From Pseudocalidococcus azoricus BACA0444 (GTDB lineage: Bacteria; Cyanobacteriota; Cyanobacteriia; Thermosynechococcales; Thermosynechococcaceae), in contig NZ_JAVMIP010000003.1 of assembly GCF_031729055.1 (NCBI RefSeq), positions 202,243-266,242 on the forward strand: a stretch of DNA of 64,000 nucleotides, read 5' to 3'. Below, one piece after another: positions 36,307-45,730 of the stretch. A program made the translations under genes and the position numbers. Every line of letters starts with the position of its first letter. Positions within the stretch are counted from its first letter, which is position 1. The notes under the pieces were generated by a model. That model saw only the letters and a list, made by a program, of their open reading frames with translations, ran no database searches and was not told the DNA's origin.

Positions 36307-36441
36307 TTAGTCCTCAAGTTCAGTAACTTCATAAACCGTAGTAACTTCATAAACCGTGATGATTAGATAGCGTCCGGTACTAGTGAAACGTCCAACTACT
36401 CCAACAGGCGTTTTTTGATCCAAGGCAGTTCTCTCTATAGC
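36307..36441 (-). pseudogene. C-terminal toxin-like fragment cut by the insertion sequence
   Basis: The minus strand from the IS edge reads FAIERTALDQKTPVGVVGRF, then TSTGRYLIITVYEVTTVYEV, TELED and stop. It leads directly into the YgiT remnant, so it is probably the 3' end of the partner toxin (DUF4258-like; family not certain). TVYEVT is duplicated by a perfect 18-bp tandem repeat. The N-terminal part is missing, removed at the insertion sequence. Confidence 0.45.
36322..36357. repeat. Perfect 18-bp tandem duplication
   Basis: AGTAACTTCATAAACCGT occurs at 36322-36339 and again at 36340-36357 with no mismatch. It lies inside the toxin-like fragment and keeps the frame. Confidence 0.9.
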
Positions 36442-37599
36442 AAACAGTAATTATTCATGAGAAAATACCATACATAGTCAGATGAGAAGAATGGAGAACA
36501 AAATGACTTAAAAACAGTTCAAATAGATATTTTGTAATTTTAAACGTCTTCAATAAGTGTCACACTTTCCTTAAGAAGTTTTTAACTTGCAGCCACACTG
36601 CTTCAATCGGATTTTGTTCCGGTGCGTATGGGGCTAGTTTGATGCAGTAAATCGACCATTCTTGTTCTGGCTTATTTCCATTGACTTGATGTAAATATTT
36701 ACGGAAATCATCACTGTTATGATATGCTGCACCATCCCAAATCACCATAATTTTCTGATTCAGATAAGTTGTCCTTATCGCTTTGATAAACTGAATAGTA
36801 TTCTGACTATTTCCACTCGAATAAGGTTTGACAATTAGGCGATCTGTGACATAGTTTATTGCACCATAATCGGTTCGCCTATCTTTTATATTCTTGATGG
36901 GAACCTGTATTCTTTCATCCGCTTTACTCCAAGCATATCCACAAATATCCCCTGAAACAGGATGGCACTGATCCACGCAGTAGACAACGGTTTTTCCTGA
37001 TTCAATTGAAACTCGATTCGTTTCTAAATACTCACAAATCTCTTTTTTTAAGGCGACTTTCTCGGGGTCTTTTGGGGGATGAGTGACCTGGGCTTTCTGC
37101 CAAGATAGACCCGCCTCATGCAATAAATTATAATAACTTGACTTGGCTGCATAAACAACATCAAATGTTTCTAATATATATGCTTCTAATTCTTCAAGAT
37201 TCCAATGATTCTGTTGTTTTAACCATTGAATAACCTGTTGTTTTTCAAAATCTGATAAATATCCGGTCTTGCCTTTATAGCCCAGTTTTAATGCATTGAC
37301 ACCGGACAATAAAAATGCTTGTTTCCACTTAGTAATGAATCCGGATGAAACCTGGAGTAGAGCCATGATTTCTGAATGAGTACATCCTTGCAATGTCATC
37401 TTGACCGCTAGGGCACGCTTCATTTCTCTTGAATCTAGGCATGTATCTATAAATTGATTGAGTTCATCCATGGGGTTATCCAAGACACATTCTTATTCTC
37501 TCATATTTGAAAACGGATTACTATATATGCATCAAATTGTTACGTCAAGGTGTTATCAATCATCTTGTTTCAACAAACTCCGATGAGAATTACTGTTTA
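36441..37599. mobile_element. IS630-family insertion sequence
   Basis: A single transposase gene (36560-37471, minus strand) is bracketed by imperfect inverted repeats: AAACAGTAATTATTCATGAG from 36442 inward, and AAACAGTAATTCTCATCG reading inward from 37598. The first 11 bases are identical. TA dinucleotides flank both ends at slightly different offsets, so the exact boundary is uncertain by a few bases. On one side it cuts a toxin-like gene, on the other it supplies the end of glyS. Confidence 0.8.
36560..37471 (-). CDS. IS630-family transposase
   Basis: 303 residues from the ATG at 37471 (TTG 37483 is also in frame). The N-terminal helix-turn-helix (CTHSEIMALLQVSSGFITKW) precedes a winged HTH segment and a DDE catalytic domain: first Asp in VVYCVDQCHPVSGD, second in KIMVIWDGAAYHNSD and the Glu in LAPYAPEQNPIEAVW. 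IS630 elements integrate at TA. No frameshift or stop interrupts the gene, so it could be active. Its AT-rich codon use differs from the flanking glyS. Confidence 0.9.
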   Translation of the reverse strand: MDELNQFIDTCLDSREMKRALAVKMTLQGCTHSEIMALLQVSSGFITKWKQAFLLSGVNALKLGYKGKTGYLSDFEKQQVIQWLKQQNHWNLEELEAYILETFDVVYAAKSSYYNLLHEAGLSWQKAQVTHPPKDPEKVALKKEICEYLETNRVSIESGKTVVYCVDQCHPVSGDICGYAWSKADERIQVPIKNIKDRRTDYGAINYVTDRLIVKPYSSGNSQNTIQFIKAIRTTYLNQKIMVIWDGAAYHNSDDFRKYLHQVNGNKPEQEWSIYCIKLAPYAPEQNPIEAVWLQVKNFLRKV

Positions 37600-39758
37600 A
37601 CAATTGCGCCAAAATCTCCCAGGCCAGCCGCGGCATTCCGAACTAACCCTAAAAGATTCAAACGATTCTGCCTAACTTCTAAATCCTCATCCATGACTAA
37701 GACGCTCTCGGGGCCATCAAAAAAACGGCTCACGGTCGGGGCTAGGGCGGTTAAGGCTGCTAAAAGTAGGGCATAGTTGCGGGTTTCTTGGGCGGTTTGA
37801 ATGTGGGGAAGTTGCTGAGTTAGGGCCTGGTAAAACTCTTTTTCAATGGGTTGTTTCAGGGTGTTGGTTTTAATCACGGCTTTAACATCCAAACAATCTG
37901 TGGACAAGTCCCCTTGACGAGCCAGACGAGCCGCCCGGTTCACCGTTTCATAAATTTGAGTCATCCGGCCATCATGACGAATGGTTTGTAAGAATTTAGC
38001 CCGCACCAAGACATCTACCACATCCCCCAGGCCCCGTTGGATTAAACTCGGATCCGCTTCTCCTAAAACCGCATTGACCAAATCGTAATCAATCTGTTGC
38101 TCATCAAGCAGGAGCGAGCGGAATCGTTGCCCAAAAAAGTCTTGGAGTTGGGTGGTTAAGGTTTTAGCTTGGGTGGCTTTTGGGAAGGCCTGGGTAAAGC
38201 TCGTAATAGTTTGACTCAGCAGTTGACTTAAATTCAGCGATAATTTGGCATTCCAAATGATGTTGATGATTCCATTGGCGGCCCGTCTGAGTGCAAAGGG
38301 ATCCGAAGAACCTGTTGGAATCCGTCCCAGGCCAAAGATACTCACGATGGTATCCAACTTGTCTGCAATCGCTACGACTTGTCCGGTCATCGTTGTCGGT
38401 AAGGCATCGCCCGCGCCTTGGGGTAAATAATGCTCAACAATCCCCTTCGCCACTAAGTCTGACTCACCCCCGGCCTGGGCATAAATTTCTCCCATCCGCC
38501 CCTGTAGTTCGGGAAATTCCCCCACCATTTGGGTAACTAAATCGGCTTTGCAGAGGTGGGCTGTGCGTTGAATGTGTTGGGTAGTTGTGTCATCCAGGCC
38601 AAGGTTAACGGCAATTTCACGGGCAATGGTTTTAATCCGCTCAACTTTGACAGCCATAGAACCCAATTCATCTTGGAATGTCACTGTTTCTAATTTGGGT
38701 AAATAGGCTTCTAACGGTTGAGACAAGTCCGCATCATAGAAGAATTTACCATCAGCCAAGCGCGCCCGGATCACCCGTTCATTGCCCAATCGAATTGTCT
38801 CAGCAGCAGCAGGATCGCCGTTACTGATGGTGATGAAATGGGGCAGGAGTTTTTGTTTTTGATCATAAACTGGGAAATACCGTTGATGCGTCACCATAAC
38901 CGTTGTAATTACGTCCGGGGGCAGTTGTAAAAATTCTGATTCAAAGTTGCCTAAGATTGCGGTTGGCCATTCCACTAATTGCACCACTTCGGCGAGTAAA
39001 TCACTGGGAATTTCCGCTGTACCTTTCACGGATTTAGCTACGGCCTGGATTTGTGCGGTAATTAACGTTTCTCGTTTTGGGGGTTCAACTTCGACAAACG
39101 CAGCCCGCAGAATTGAAGCATAGTCCTTGGTCTGGGTGATGTTGACGGGGCCTGGATGGAGTACCCGATGCCCATAGCTGCTGTTGCTGCTGTTAATCAC
39201 CCCCGAACCATTGGGAATTGAAATGGGTAATACTTGCTCTTGCCACAGGGAAACTAACCAGCGAATCGGCCGGGAAAAGCGAAAATCCCCATCGCCCCAA
39301 CGCATCAGCCGTTTGCCTTCAAGTTTACTAATCCAGTCCAACACCCAGGCCTGGAGCAGTTCCCCAGTCGGTTTAGCGGATTTAGTTTGGGTCAGATAGA
39401 TAAATTCCCCTTTTTCCGTTTGCTTAACGGTAATTTCCTCTAAGGTGGCTCCTTTAGATTTAAGAAATCCCAGTAAGGCTTTGGTGGGTTCTCCGTCTTT
39501 GTAGGCCGCAGTAACAGAAGGGCCTTTGATCTCTTCAATTTGATCCGGGGGGTGAATCTCCAGGCCTGTAATCAGCAATGCCAGACGGCGGGGGGTGCCA
39601 AAAACTTGAATCGAGGTTGGGGTTAGCCCTTGGACCGCCAAATCCGGGGAAATCCGTTGTTGCCATTGAGAAATTGCCGAACTCACAAACGCGGCCGGGA
39701 GTTCTTCTGTCCCCACTTCCAACAAAAAATTAGCCCGAGGGTCGGAGTTAGCAGCCAT
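37590..39758 (-). CDS. glyS: Glycyl-tRNA synthetase beta subunit
   Basis: A 722-residue protein beginning FLLEVGTEELPAAFV (residues 11-25), with IKGPSVTAAYKDGEPTKALL, RWLVSLW, SYGHRVLHPGP, VTHQRYFPVYD, the HD-like GLGRIPTGSSDPFALRRAAN and the C-terminal anticodon-binding-like region. It forms the alpha2beta2 GlyRS with GlyQ, which is not in this window. The last two codons and stop (AAACAGTAA) coincide with the terminal repeat of the adjacent IS, so the native C-terminus has been replaced by Lys-Gln. Confidence 0.96.
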   Translation of the reverse strand: MAANSDPRANFLLEVGTEELPAAFVSSAISQWQQRISPDLAVQGLTPTSIQVFGTPRRLALLITGLEIHPPDQIEEIKGPSVTAAYKDGEPTKALLGFLKSKGATLEEITVKQTEKGEFIYLTQTKSAKPTGELLQAWVLDWISKLEGKRLMRWGDGDFRFSRPIRWLVSLWQEQVLPISIPNGSGVINSSNSSYGHRVLHPGPVNITQTKDYASILRAAFVEVEPPKRETLITAQIQAVAKSVKGTAEIPSDLLAEVVQLVEWPTAILGNFESEFLQLPPDVITTVMVTHQRYFPVYDQKQKLLPHFITISNGDPAAAETIRLGNERVIRARLADGKFFYDADLSQPLEAYLPKLETVTFQDELGSMAVKVERIKTIAREIAVNLGLDDTTTQHIQRTAHLCKADLVTQMVGEFPELQGRMGEIYAQAGGESDLVAKGIVEHYLPQGAGDALPTTMTGQVVAIADKLDTIVSIFGLGRIPTGSSDPFALRRAANGIINIIWNAKLSLNLSQLLSQTITSFTQAFPKATQAKTLTTQLQDFFGQRFRSLLLDEQQIDYDLVNAVLGEADPSLIQRGLGDVVDVLVRAKFLQTIRHDGRMTQIYETVNRAARLARQGDLSTDCLDVKAVIKTNTLKQPIEKEFYQALTQQLPHIQTAQETRNYALLLAALTALAPTVSRFFDGPESVLVMDEDLEVRQNRLNLLGLVRNAAAGLGDFGAIVKQ

Positions 39759-39935
39759 GTACCTGAATTGAAATTAGCAACTCCTTTATCCTACTGTGAC
39801 CCCAGGCCGCAACAAACAACGACTAGCCAAGTCCATGCAATGTTGGGGGGGATGAGTGTAGTACCAGCAACCCAAGCCAGCTTCAGTGAGTGCTAAAATC
39901 AACTCCAAAATCACCAGATTATCCAGGGGATTGAC

Positions 39936-40340
39936 ATGGAAGGTAAATGTCTCTGTGGTGCAATAACCGTCCAAACACCCGATAAAACAAGCCTTGATGC
40001 CTGTCATTGTGGGATGTGTCGGCGTTGGGGGGGTGGGCCAGCTTTGGGGATTGCCTGTGGTACGGATGTGCAATTGGCCGGAATCGAAAAATTAAAGGTC
40101 TATCGGTCATCAGATTGGGCTGAACGAGCCTTTTGTGGTGAATGTGGGTCTCATATTTACTACAAGTTACTCCCAACCCAAGACTATTTCATTCCAGCCG
40201 GTCTATTCCCAGATGGCACGAAATTTGAGTTCACAGAACAAATCTTTATTGACATGAAGCCCAGTTATTATGAATTTGCGAATCAAACTGTCAACTTAAC
40301 CGAAGCAGAGATCTTGGCAAAATTTGCTAACCTGCTTTGA
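39936..40340 (+). CDS. GFA (glutathione-dependent formaldehyde-activating)/CENP-V family protein
   Basis: A 134-residue zinc-binding Mss4-like fold. Zinc ligands are visible in GKCLCGAI, ACHCGMCRRW and RAFCGECGSHIYYK. A GGGPALG loop follows the second Cys pair, as in GFA proteins. The family includes S-hydroxymethylglutathione synthase, although most members have no proven substrate. The gene is divergent from glyS. Confidence 0.88.
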   Translation: MEGKCLCGAITVQTPDKTSLDACHCGMCRRWGGGPALGIACGTDVQLAGIEKLKVYRSSDWAERAFCGECGSHIYYKLLPTQDYFIPAGLFPDGTKFEFTEQIFIDMKPSYYEFANQTVNLTEAEILAKFANLL

Positions 40341-40616
40341 TTTTCCTATCTCCCTTAACGAAACTGATACCCGCTGGCCTGGGGCTGCAAGGCCGAGTGA
40401 AATCCCTGTAACCTTAGCAATCGGGTCAACTTAGGGCGTCGCAGAACTCGGAATAGGAGGGCTAAGCCTTGGAAAATACCCTAATTTTCGCCGAAACTTC
40501 CTGATCCCTATCCCTCTGTCTGGGGCAACTACTTTATACTACTAGCGAGATAGATCTACAAACTGAGTAGATCCGCCTATCCCCTATTTGGTGTATCAGC
40601 GGTAAGGAGTATCGGA

Positions 40617-41573
40617 TTGAAGGACGGAGGCAGCAGCACCCTAATTAGCCGGGAATTTTTAGGGCCGCCGGGAGATTTTAACCCGACTGTAGTCATGTTT
40701 ATTGCGGCCATTAGCCTTGCCGTCATCTCCACCGTCGGTCACTTTGAATGGGATTGGCCGGCCTGGTGTACCTTTGGTGTCAATATTTTGGCGTTGCATT
40801 TGGTCGGGACGGTGATTCATGATGCCTCCCATAACGTGGCGCACCGCAACCCCCTTGTGAATGCTGTCTTGGGCCATGGCAGTGCCTTGATGCTGGGATT
40901 TGTCTTTCCCGTGTTTACCCGCGTCCATATTCAACACCACGCCCATGTCAACGATCCTGAAAATGACCCAGATCATTATGTCTCCAAGGGTGGCCCGTTG
41001 TGGCTAATTGCTCCGCGCTTTTTCTATCATGAAATTTTCTTTTTTAAGCGGCGACTGTGGCGGAATCATGAACTGTGGGAATGGGCCATTAGTCGGGGCC
41101 TGTTGGTGACGGTGGTGACACTGGCGGCCATCCATGGACATCTGGATTATGTGCTGAATTTCTGGTTTTCCCCGGCCGGTGTAGTGGGCTTAATGTTGGG
41201 TTTGTTTTTTGATTATTTTCCCCATCGCCCCCATGTAGAACGGAATCGCTGGCACAATGCCCGAGTTTATCCCAGTCCGATTTTGAACTTCCTAATTTTG
41301 GGGCAAAACTATCACCTCATCCATCACCTGTGGCCCAGTATTCCCTGGTATAAAGTCCAACCGGCTTACTATTCTGTTAAACCCCTTTTAGATGCCAAAG
41401 GCTGTAAACAAACCCTCGGGATTTTTGAGCCTGGTAACGTTGGCCCCTTTTTGTATGATGCTCTGATTGGGATTCATTGGCCGCACTCGACTTCACTTCC
41501 GTCCCACACTCAGTTGAATATTTCCGTACCCGAATCCCATCCGGAACCTCAACGTAGCTCTGTTAAACTTTAG
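40617..41573 (+). CDS. crtR: Beta-carotene hydroxylase (CrtR type)
   Basis: A 318-residue desaturase-fold membrane enzyme. The start is TTG 40617 with AAGGAG about 9 bp upstream. The di-iron His boxes are HDASHNVAH (about 71-79), HIQHHAHVNDPENDPDH (about 103-119) and NYHLIHHLWP (about 230-239), with a second cluster FPHRPHVERNRWHNAR. Four or so membrane spans surround them. CrtR hydroxylates beta-ionone rings to make zeaxanthin. The C-terminal 25 residues are variable. No carotenoid genes are adjacent. Confidence 0.92.
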   Translation: MKDGGSSTLISREFLGPPGDFNPTVVMFIAAISLAVISTVGHFEWDWPAWCTFGVNILALHLVGTVIHDASHNVAHRNPLVNAVLGHGSALMLGFVFPVFTRVHIQHHAHVNDPENDPDHYVSKGGPLWLIAPRFFYHEIFFFKRRLWRNHELWEWAISRGLLVTVVTLAAIHGHLDYVLNFWFSPAGVVGLMLGLFFDYFPHRPHVERNRWHNARVYPSPILNFLILGQNYHLIHHLWPSIPWYKVQPAYYSVKPLLDAKGCKQTLGIFEPGNVGPFLYDALIGIHWPHSTSLPSHTQLNISVPESHPEPQRSSVKL

Positions 41574-41655
41574 GATCGAATTTAACCCGGCATTGCCCCA
41601 GGCCAGTTCGTTAGACTCAAAACAGAGTGTTAGTTTTGCGAATCCCTGTTTTGTT

Positions 41656-42096
41656 ATGCGAATCATTCAACAATCAGCAACCCGTTTAGTTTTGCGGCAA
41701 CGCTTGGTCGGTCTCAGATATTTGTGCGCGTTTTGTGCCGGCCTGGGATTGTTCTTGTTCTTAGGGTATGAGTCTCCTGTGGATGGCATTGGGCTAATTG
41801 GTTTAACGACAGCCGGCCTGGGCTATCAACTGACGGCACAAGAAGACTGTACCCTTAACCGAGAAACAGGGTTATTAACCTTGAGAAACTCTCTGGGGCG
41901 AAAATCCTATCATCTAGAGCAGCTAAAACGCGTCATAGTCAAAAAAGAAGTATTCCTTGGAACAGAGTTTTATCAGGTTTATTTCTACACCCAGGCCGGA
42001 GAGCAAATTGCCTTAACCCGTTTTCCGACAACCCATGTGGCACAACAGCAATCCTTAGCCCGCAGTATCCATCAGTTTATGGCTTCCAAGGTATAA
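41656..42096 (+). CDS. Small membrane protein of unknown function (PH-like C-terminal part)
   Basis: 146 residues from the ATG at 41656; a TTG-initiated extension to 41593 has no good ribosome-binding site. Two hydrophobic helices (about 22-38 and 44-62) are followed by a beta-rich domain (EDCTLNRETGLLTLRNSLGR, LEQLKRVIVKKEVFLG, YQVYFYTQAGEQIALTRFPT) like the PH-type or DUF-type domains in small bacterial membrane proteins. It may be cotranscribed with crtR, which ends 82 bp upstream. Confidence 0.6.
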   Translation: MRIIQQSATRLVLRQRLVGLRYLCAFCAGLGLFLFLGYESPVDGIGLIGLTTAGLGYQLTAQEDCTLNRETGLLTLRNSLGRKSYHLEQLKRVIVKKEVFLGTEFYQVYFYTQAGEQIALTRFPTTHVAQQQSLARSIHQFMASKV

Positions 42097-42123
42097 CGCT
42101 GGATTGACCACTTGTAACAGTAA

Positions 42124-43296
42124 TCACCGGCCCAAAAATGCCATTACCCGTTGGGCGGCCTGGGCGAGGATTTCTGGCTCTCGAACGAGGGCAAAACGAA
42201 CATACCCTTCACCCGCTGCACCAAAGCCGGCCCCTGGAGAAGCTGCCACCCCCGTCGCTTGAACCAGTTGCTGACAAAAGCCAATAGAGTCCGATTGCCA
42301 AGGTTCTGGGAGTTTGGCCCACACATACATTGTTGCCGGGGGCATTGGGACTGACCAGCCAAATTGATTCAGGGTTTGGACAAAGGCCTCGCGGCGGTGT
42401 GCAAAGGTTTGGACTGTGCTTTGGGGAATATGCTGTCCTTGGGTTAAGGCAACAGTCGCGCCCCGAAAAATGCCGAGATATTGGTTAAAATCAACAACGG
42501 CTTTTACTTGCCTGAGAGCTTTAATCAGGGTGCTGTTACCAATGGCAAAACCAACCCGAAAGCCGCCCATGTTGTAGGACTTGGATAGGGAGAAAAATTC
42601 GATACTTACAGACTTATCCGGATCCGCTTGCAAAATGGAGGGGGGTGGGCTAGAGGTAAAGTCCATATCTACATAGGGAAAGTCATGGGCGAGGACAAGG
42701 TTGTGGCCCTGGCAAAATTCGATGGCGGTGTGGAAAAATTCCAGGGGGGCAACGGCGGTGGTGGGATTGTGGGGATAGCTGAGGACGAGGAGCTTGGCCT
42801 GGTGTAGAATCGCGTTCGGAATAGAACTCAAGTCAGGTAAAAAATGATTTTCCGCGAGTAGCGGTAAGGTGTGGATTTGTCCCCCAGCTAAATGAACACC
42901 ACCTGCATGGGAGGGATAGCCCGGATCCAGTAAAAGAGCATAATCCCCTGGATTCATGATTGCCAAGGGGAGATGGGCTGTACCTTCCTGGGAGCCAATT
43001 AGGGGTAAAATCTCGGTCTCTGGATCAACGGCAATGCCGAATTTTTGGCGATACCAGGCCCCGGCAGCGTGGCGAAAGTCTTGGGTGCCATGGAATAAGA
43101 GATAACCGTGAGTCATCGGATCTCCAAGGGCCGCCCCAATGGCCTGGGTAATGAGGGGATCAACGGGTAAATCAGAAGACCCCAAGGATAAGTCAATCAT
43201 GTCCTGTCCGGCCCGGCGTGCTAAGGCCTTGGCCTGATCCATATCGGCAAAAACATTACTTTGTAAGCCAGTGAGACGATGGGCGAGGGGTAACAT
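42124..43296 (-). CDS. PLP-dependent aminotransferase, class I/II (LL-DAP aminotransferase-like)
   Basis: A 390-residue fold-type I enzyme. The PLP Lys is in SIEFFSLSKSYNMGGFRVGF; other signatures are MIDLSLGSSDLP, LIGSQEGTAHLPLAIMNPGD, LVLSYPHNPTTAVAPLEFF and AHDFPYVDMDF. The last part binds substrate through Arg (YVRFALVREPE). The family includes LL-diaminopimelate, alanine and aspartate-type enzymes, and the exact substrate is not clear. Confidence 0.88.
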   Translation of the reverse strand: MLPLAHRLTGLQSNVFADMDQAKALARRAGQDMIDLSLGSSDLPVDPLITQAIGAALGDPMTHGYLLFHGTQDFRHAAGAWYRQKFGIAVDPETEILPLIGSQEGTAHLPLAIMNPGDYALLLDPGYPSHAGGVHLAGGQIHTLPLLAENHFLPDLSSIPNAILHQAKLLVLSYPHNPTTAVAPLEFFHTAIEFCQGHNLVLAHDFPYVDMDFTSSPPPSILQADPDKSVSIEFFSLSKSYNMGGFRVGFAIGNSTLIKALRQVKAVVDFNQYLGIFRGATVALTQGQHIPQSTVQTFAHRREAFVQTLNQFGWSVPMPPATMYVWAKLPEPWQSDSIGFCQQLVQATGVAASPGAGFGAAGEGYVRFALVREPEILAQAAQRVMAFLGR

Positions 43297-43450
43297 CAGA
43301 GCTTCCAGGGTGATTGATGAGAATAATTAGTCTGATTCCAGCCTAGCAACGGCAGTAGGACTTCAAACCGTCATAATCATCCTCCCAGTAATTAGCCGTG
43401 AACCCCTAGAGGCGCAACACCAGGCCTGGAACTCAGGGAAACAATAGCCC

Positions 43451-43834
43451 TCAAACCGTCAAGAGACTGTGGAGCAATACAGCTAACACAATGGCTGTAA
43501 CTAAAACATAGGTAAAATCGCGTTGACGTAAGAAAATTAGCAGGGAAAGGGCAACCCGAGTAATGGGGGTGAGGAGTAATAACAAAATTCCCGTTTGAAT
43601 GATCGCGTGTCCGCGAGCTTGCACATCAGCACTCAGGAGATCTGGAACCAGTTTGAGATAGGTCGGCTCGCCCTTAAAGACACTCAAGGCCACAGTTTCC
43701 TGCCCATTTCTCCAAATATAGATTAGCCCCCCAATCAAAATAACTGTAGCAGAGAGAATCACCCCACCCCGGAGGACATTGCCCAGGAGTTGATCCATTT
43801 TTTCATCTTCCCGATTGCGCTGCTCAAAGGTCAT
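43451..43834 (-). CDS. DUF1634 membrane protein
   Basis: A 127-residue protein with three membrane spans (about 24-42, 78-95, 105-125) and the DUF1634 segment LGNVLRGGVILSATVILIGG. DUF1634 proteins are regularly encoded next to TauE/SafE exporters. Here the start codon overlaps the TauE/SafE stop by 4 bp (ATGA type), so they are translationally coupled. Its role is presumably as a partner of that exporter. Confidence 0.85.
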   Translation of the reverse strand: MTFEQRNREDEKMDQLLGNVLRGGVILSATVILIGGLIYIWRNGQETVALSVFKGEPTYLKLVPDLLSADVQARGHAIIQTGILLLLLTPITRVALSLLIFLRQRDFTYVLVTAIVLAVLLHSLLTV

Positions 43835-44676
43835 AGTTTTAACCCCAACCCACTAATTCCTTGCCACAACATTTGCACAGCGACAATACCCAACACCACG
43901 CTAAAAACAATCCGCAAAAGCTGGACGGGGGCATGGACTAATAACTTCGCTCCGACTAGAGAACCAAACAGAACCCCCAAAACCACAGGTAAACAGAGGC
44001 CAGGATCAATATACCCCCGACTAAAATAAATGCCTGCACTCGCGGCTGCCGTCACCCCAATCATAAAGTTACTGGTGGTGGTGGAAACTTTGAAGGGCAA
44101 CTGCATCACCTGATCCATCGCCAAGACCTTGACCATTCCCGAACCAATCCCCAGCAACCCCGATAGAACCCCAGCCACATACATCAAGCCAAAGCCACCG
44201 GGGACATTTTGGGGAAAGTAATCTTCCCAGCCGCCGCTAGTTGGGTAACAGCTATTCATCCCTAGGGAGGTAGCCAGAGGATTTGGGCCAATGTCACTCA
44301 GATGATCCTTGTGGGGTTGATTAGTGGCATAAATTGACCAGAGGAGAGCCACCCCAAAGATGATCGAAATACCAGCGGTGGGCATCCAAGTGGCAATATA
44401 GGCCCCCGAAATTGCCCCAATGGTTGTGGCCACTTCTAAAAACATCCCAATCCGGACATTACTAAATCCCTCTTTGACGTAAGCAGCGGCGGCTCCAGAA
44501 GAGGTGGCAATGACTGAAATGAGGGCGGCCCCAATGGCATAGCGAATATCAACCCCCAGGCCAAGAGTTAAGAGGGGAATAATCACGACACCACCTCCTA
44601 AGCCAGTGACGGCCCCCAGGCCCCCCGCTAAAACTGAGCCAATCAAGGTAATGCCTGTTAATTCCAGAACCGTCAC
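43831..44676 (-). CDS. TauE/SafE family anion exporter
   Basis: 281 residues from the GTG at 44676, which has AAGGAG 7 bp upstream; longer in-frame starts to 44820 lack this. Two homologous halves of four membrane spans each carry the family repeats GGGLGAVTGLGGGVVIIPLL and LSGLLGIGSGMVKVLAMDQV. The family exports sulfite, sulfoacetate or related anions. It is in one operon with DUF1634. A second TauE/SafE gene at 58790 is not closely linked. Confidence 0.88.
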   Translation of the reverse strand: MTVLELTGITLIGSVLAGGLGAVTGLGGGVVIIPLLTLGLGVDIRYAIGAALISVIATSSGAAAAYVKEGFSNVRIGMFLEVATTIGAISGAYIATWMPTAGISIIFGVALLWSIYATNQPHKDHLSDIGPNPLATSLGMNSCYPTSGGWEDYFPQNVPGGFGLMYVAGVLSGLLGIGSGMVKVLAMDQVMQLPFKVSTTTSNFMIGVTAAASAGIYFSRGYIDPGLCLPVVLGVLFGSLVGAKLLVHAPVQLLRIVFSVVLGIVAVQMLWQGISGLGLKL

Positions 44677-45240
44677 AAATGATCTCCTTAGTCTTGGGTG
44701 AAATTCATTTATAAGCCATCTGACAACAGTTCTTGAATAAATACACAATGTTTTTATCGCCAAAGTTTTGATCGGCAAGTCGAAAACCCTTGGGTCATTG
44801 GCCACTCTGAATTGTATCAATTAGCATTAGCTCCCCGATGGGGTGAAAAGAAAAGATAATTAAGTCAAGATTTATGTCAATTATGATGACCCTGAGCCAA
44901 GAACAACCTGCCCTGTCAAGAAATCGAGTTACTCAGTAAGGTCAAGATATTAACGTTTTTGCCTCTCAACTGCTGGCAACCATTCTACAGTTTGGCGAGA
45001 GAAGACTTACAGGCATTCCTTGACGGGATTCAGGTAGGTTTAGATGATTTTGAAATGGGTAAGTTACGATCTTTTGCAGATTTCTCAAGACAACAATATT
45101 AAACCTCCAATCTACTGACTGATTGATAAAGTCCCGACTTGAACTGGTCAGCTTGGCAAAGGCAGAGATAGATTAGGCGTTGAGATGATAATTCCCAGGC
45201 CTGGATATACTAAGAACGAAGCAATGAGTTATCCCCAAGC
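44677..45240. other. Intergenic region with an antitoxin-like remnant
   Basis: Besides the promoters of the flanking divergent genes, the plus strand carries a 68-codon open stretch (44896-45102) described separately. No terminator or RNA gene is evident. Confidence 0.45.
44896..45102 (+). pseudogene. Possible antitoxin-like gene remnant
   Basis: The plus frame ends with REDLQAFLDGIQVGLDDFEM, then GKLRSFADFSRQQY and a stop. A helix followed by D-x-G-K-x-R-x-F-x-D-F recalls the C-termini of prevent-host-death or RelB-like antitoxins. The upstream part (KNNLPCQEIELLSKVKILTF) has no good start codon. The family is uncertain. Confidence 0.3.
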
Positions 45241-45684
45241 GTGTTCAAACGGATTTTAGTGGCGGTTGATGATTCGGACATGGCCACAGAGGTGATCGAG
45301 GCCCTGGGTCAGTTAGACTTAATTCCCGAAAGTTTAGTTATTTTGACCCATGTGATTTCTCCAGCAGAATCAGGCCTGGGGCAGTCGGCGGACGTGTCTC
45401 AACCCACTGGTCATTGGCAACATCTGGAGTCACGCCTAGAGGACTATTGCCAAGAGGTGAATGAACTTTTTGAAAATACGGTGGATGTCGTCCTAGAGAT
45501 TGCCCAGGGAGAACCAGCGGCGGAAATTATTCGCTTGGCCCACATTCACCAGGCCGAGTTAATTCTTTTAGGGAGTCGGGGTTTAACCGGAGTCTCGCGA
45601 ATTTTACAGGGGTCAGTGAGTGCTCAAGTGGTGGAAGAAGCTCCCTGCTCTGTGTTTGTAGTCAAGTCTAGTCCCTCAGCTTAA
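45241..45684 (+). CDS. Universal stress protein (UspA family)
   Basis: A 147-residue Rossmann-like protein starting at GTG 45241. It begins FKRILVAVDDSDMATEVIEA and ends with the ATP-binding signature GSRGLTGVSRILQGSVSAQV and APCSVFVVK. The G-2x-G-9x-G(S/T) motif is intact, so it probably binds ATP. It lies 47 bp upstream of the P-type ATPase on the same strand, suggesting a shared transcript. Confidence 0.92.
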   Translation: MFKRILVAVDDSDMATEVIEALGQLDLIPESLVILTHVISPAESGLGQSADVSQPTGHWQHLESRLEDYCQEVNELFENTVDVVLEIAQGEPAAEIIRLAHIHQAELILLGSRGLTGVSRILQGSVSAQVVEEAPCSVFVVKSSPSA

Positions 45685-45730
45685 CGCCAATTTTGTTCAG
45701 TACTGCCCTTAGGTTCGTTGACGGTAAGTT

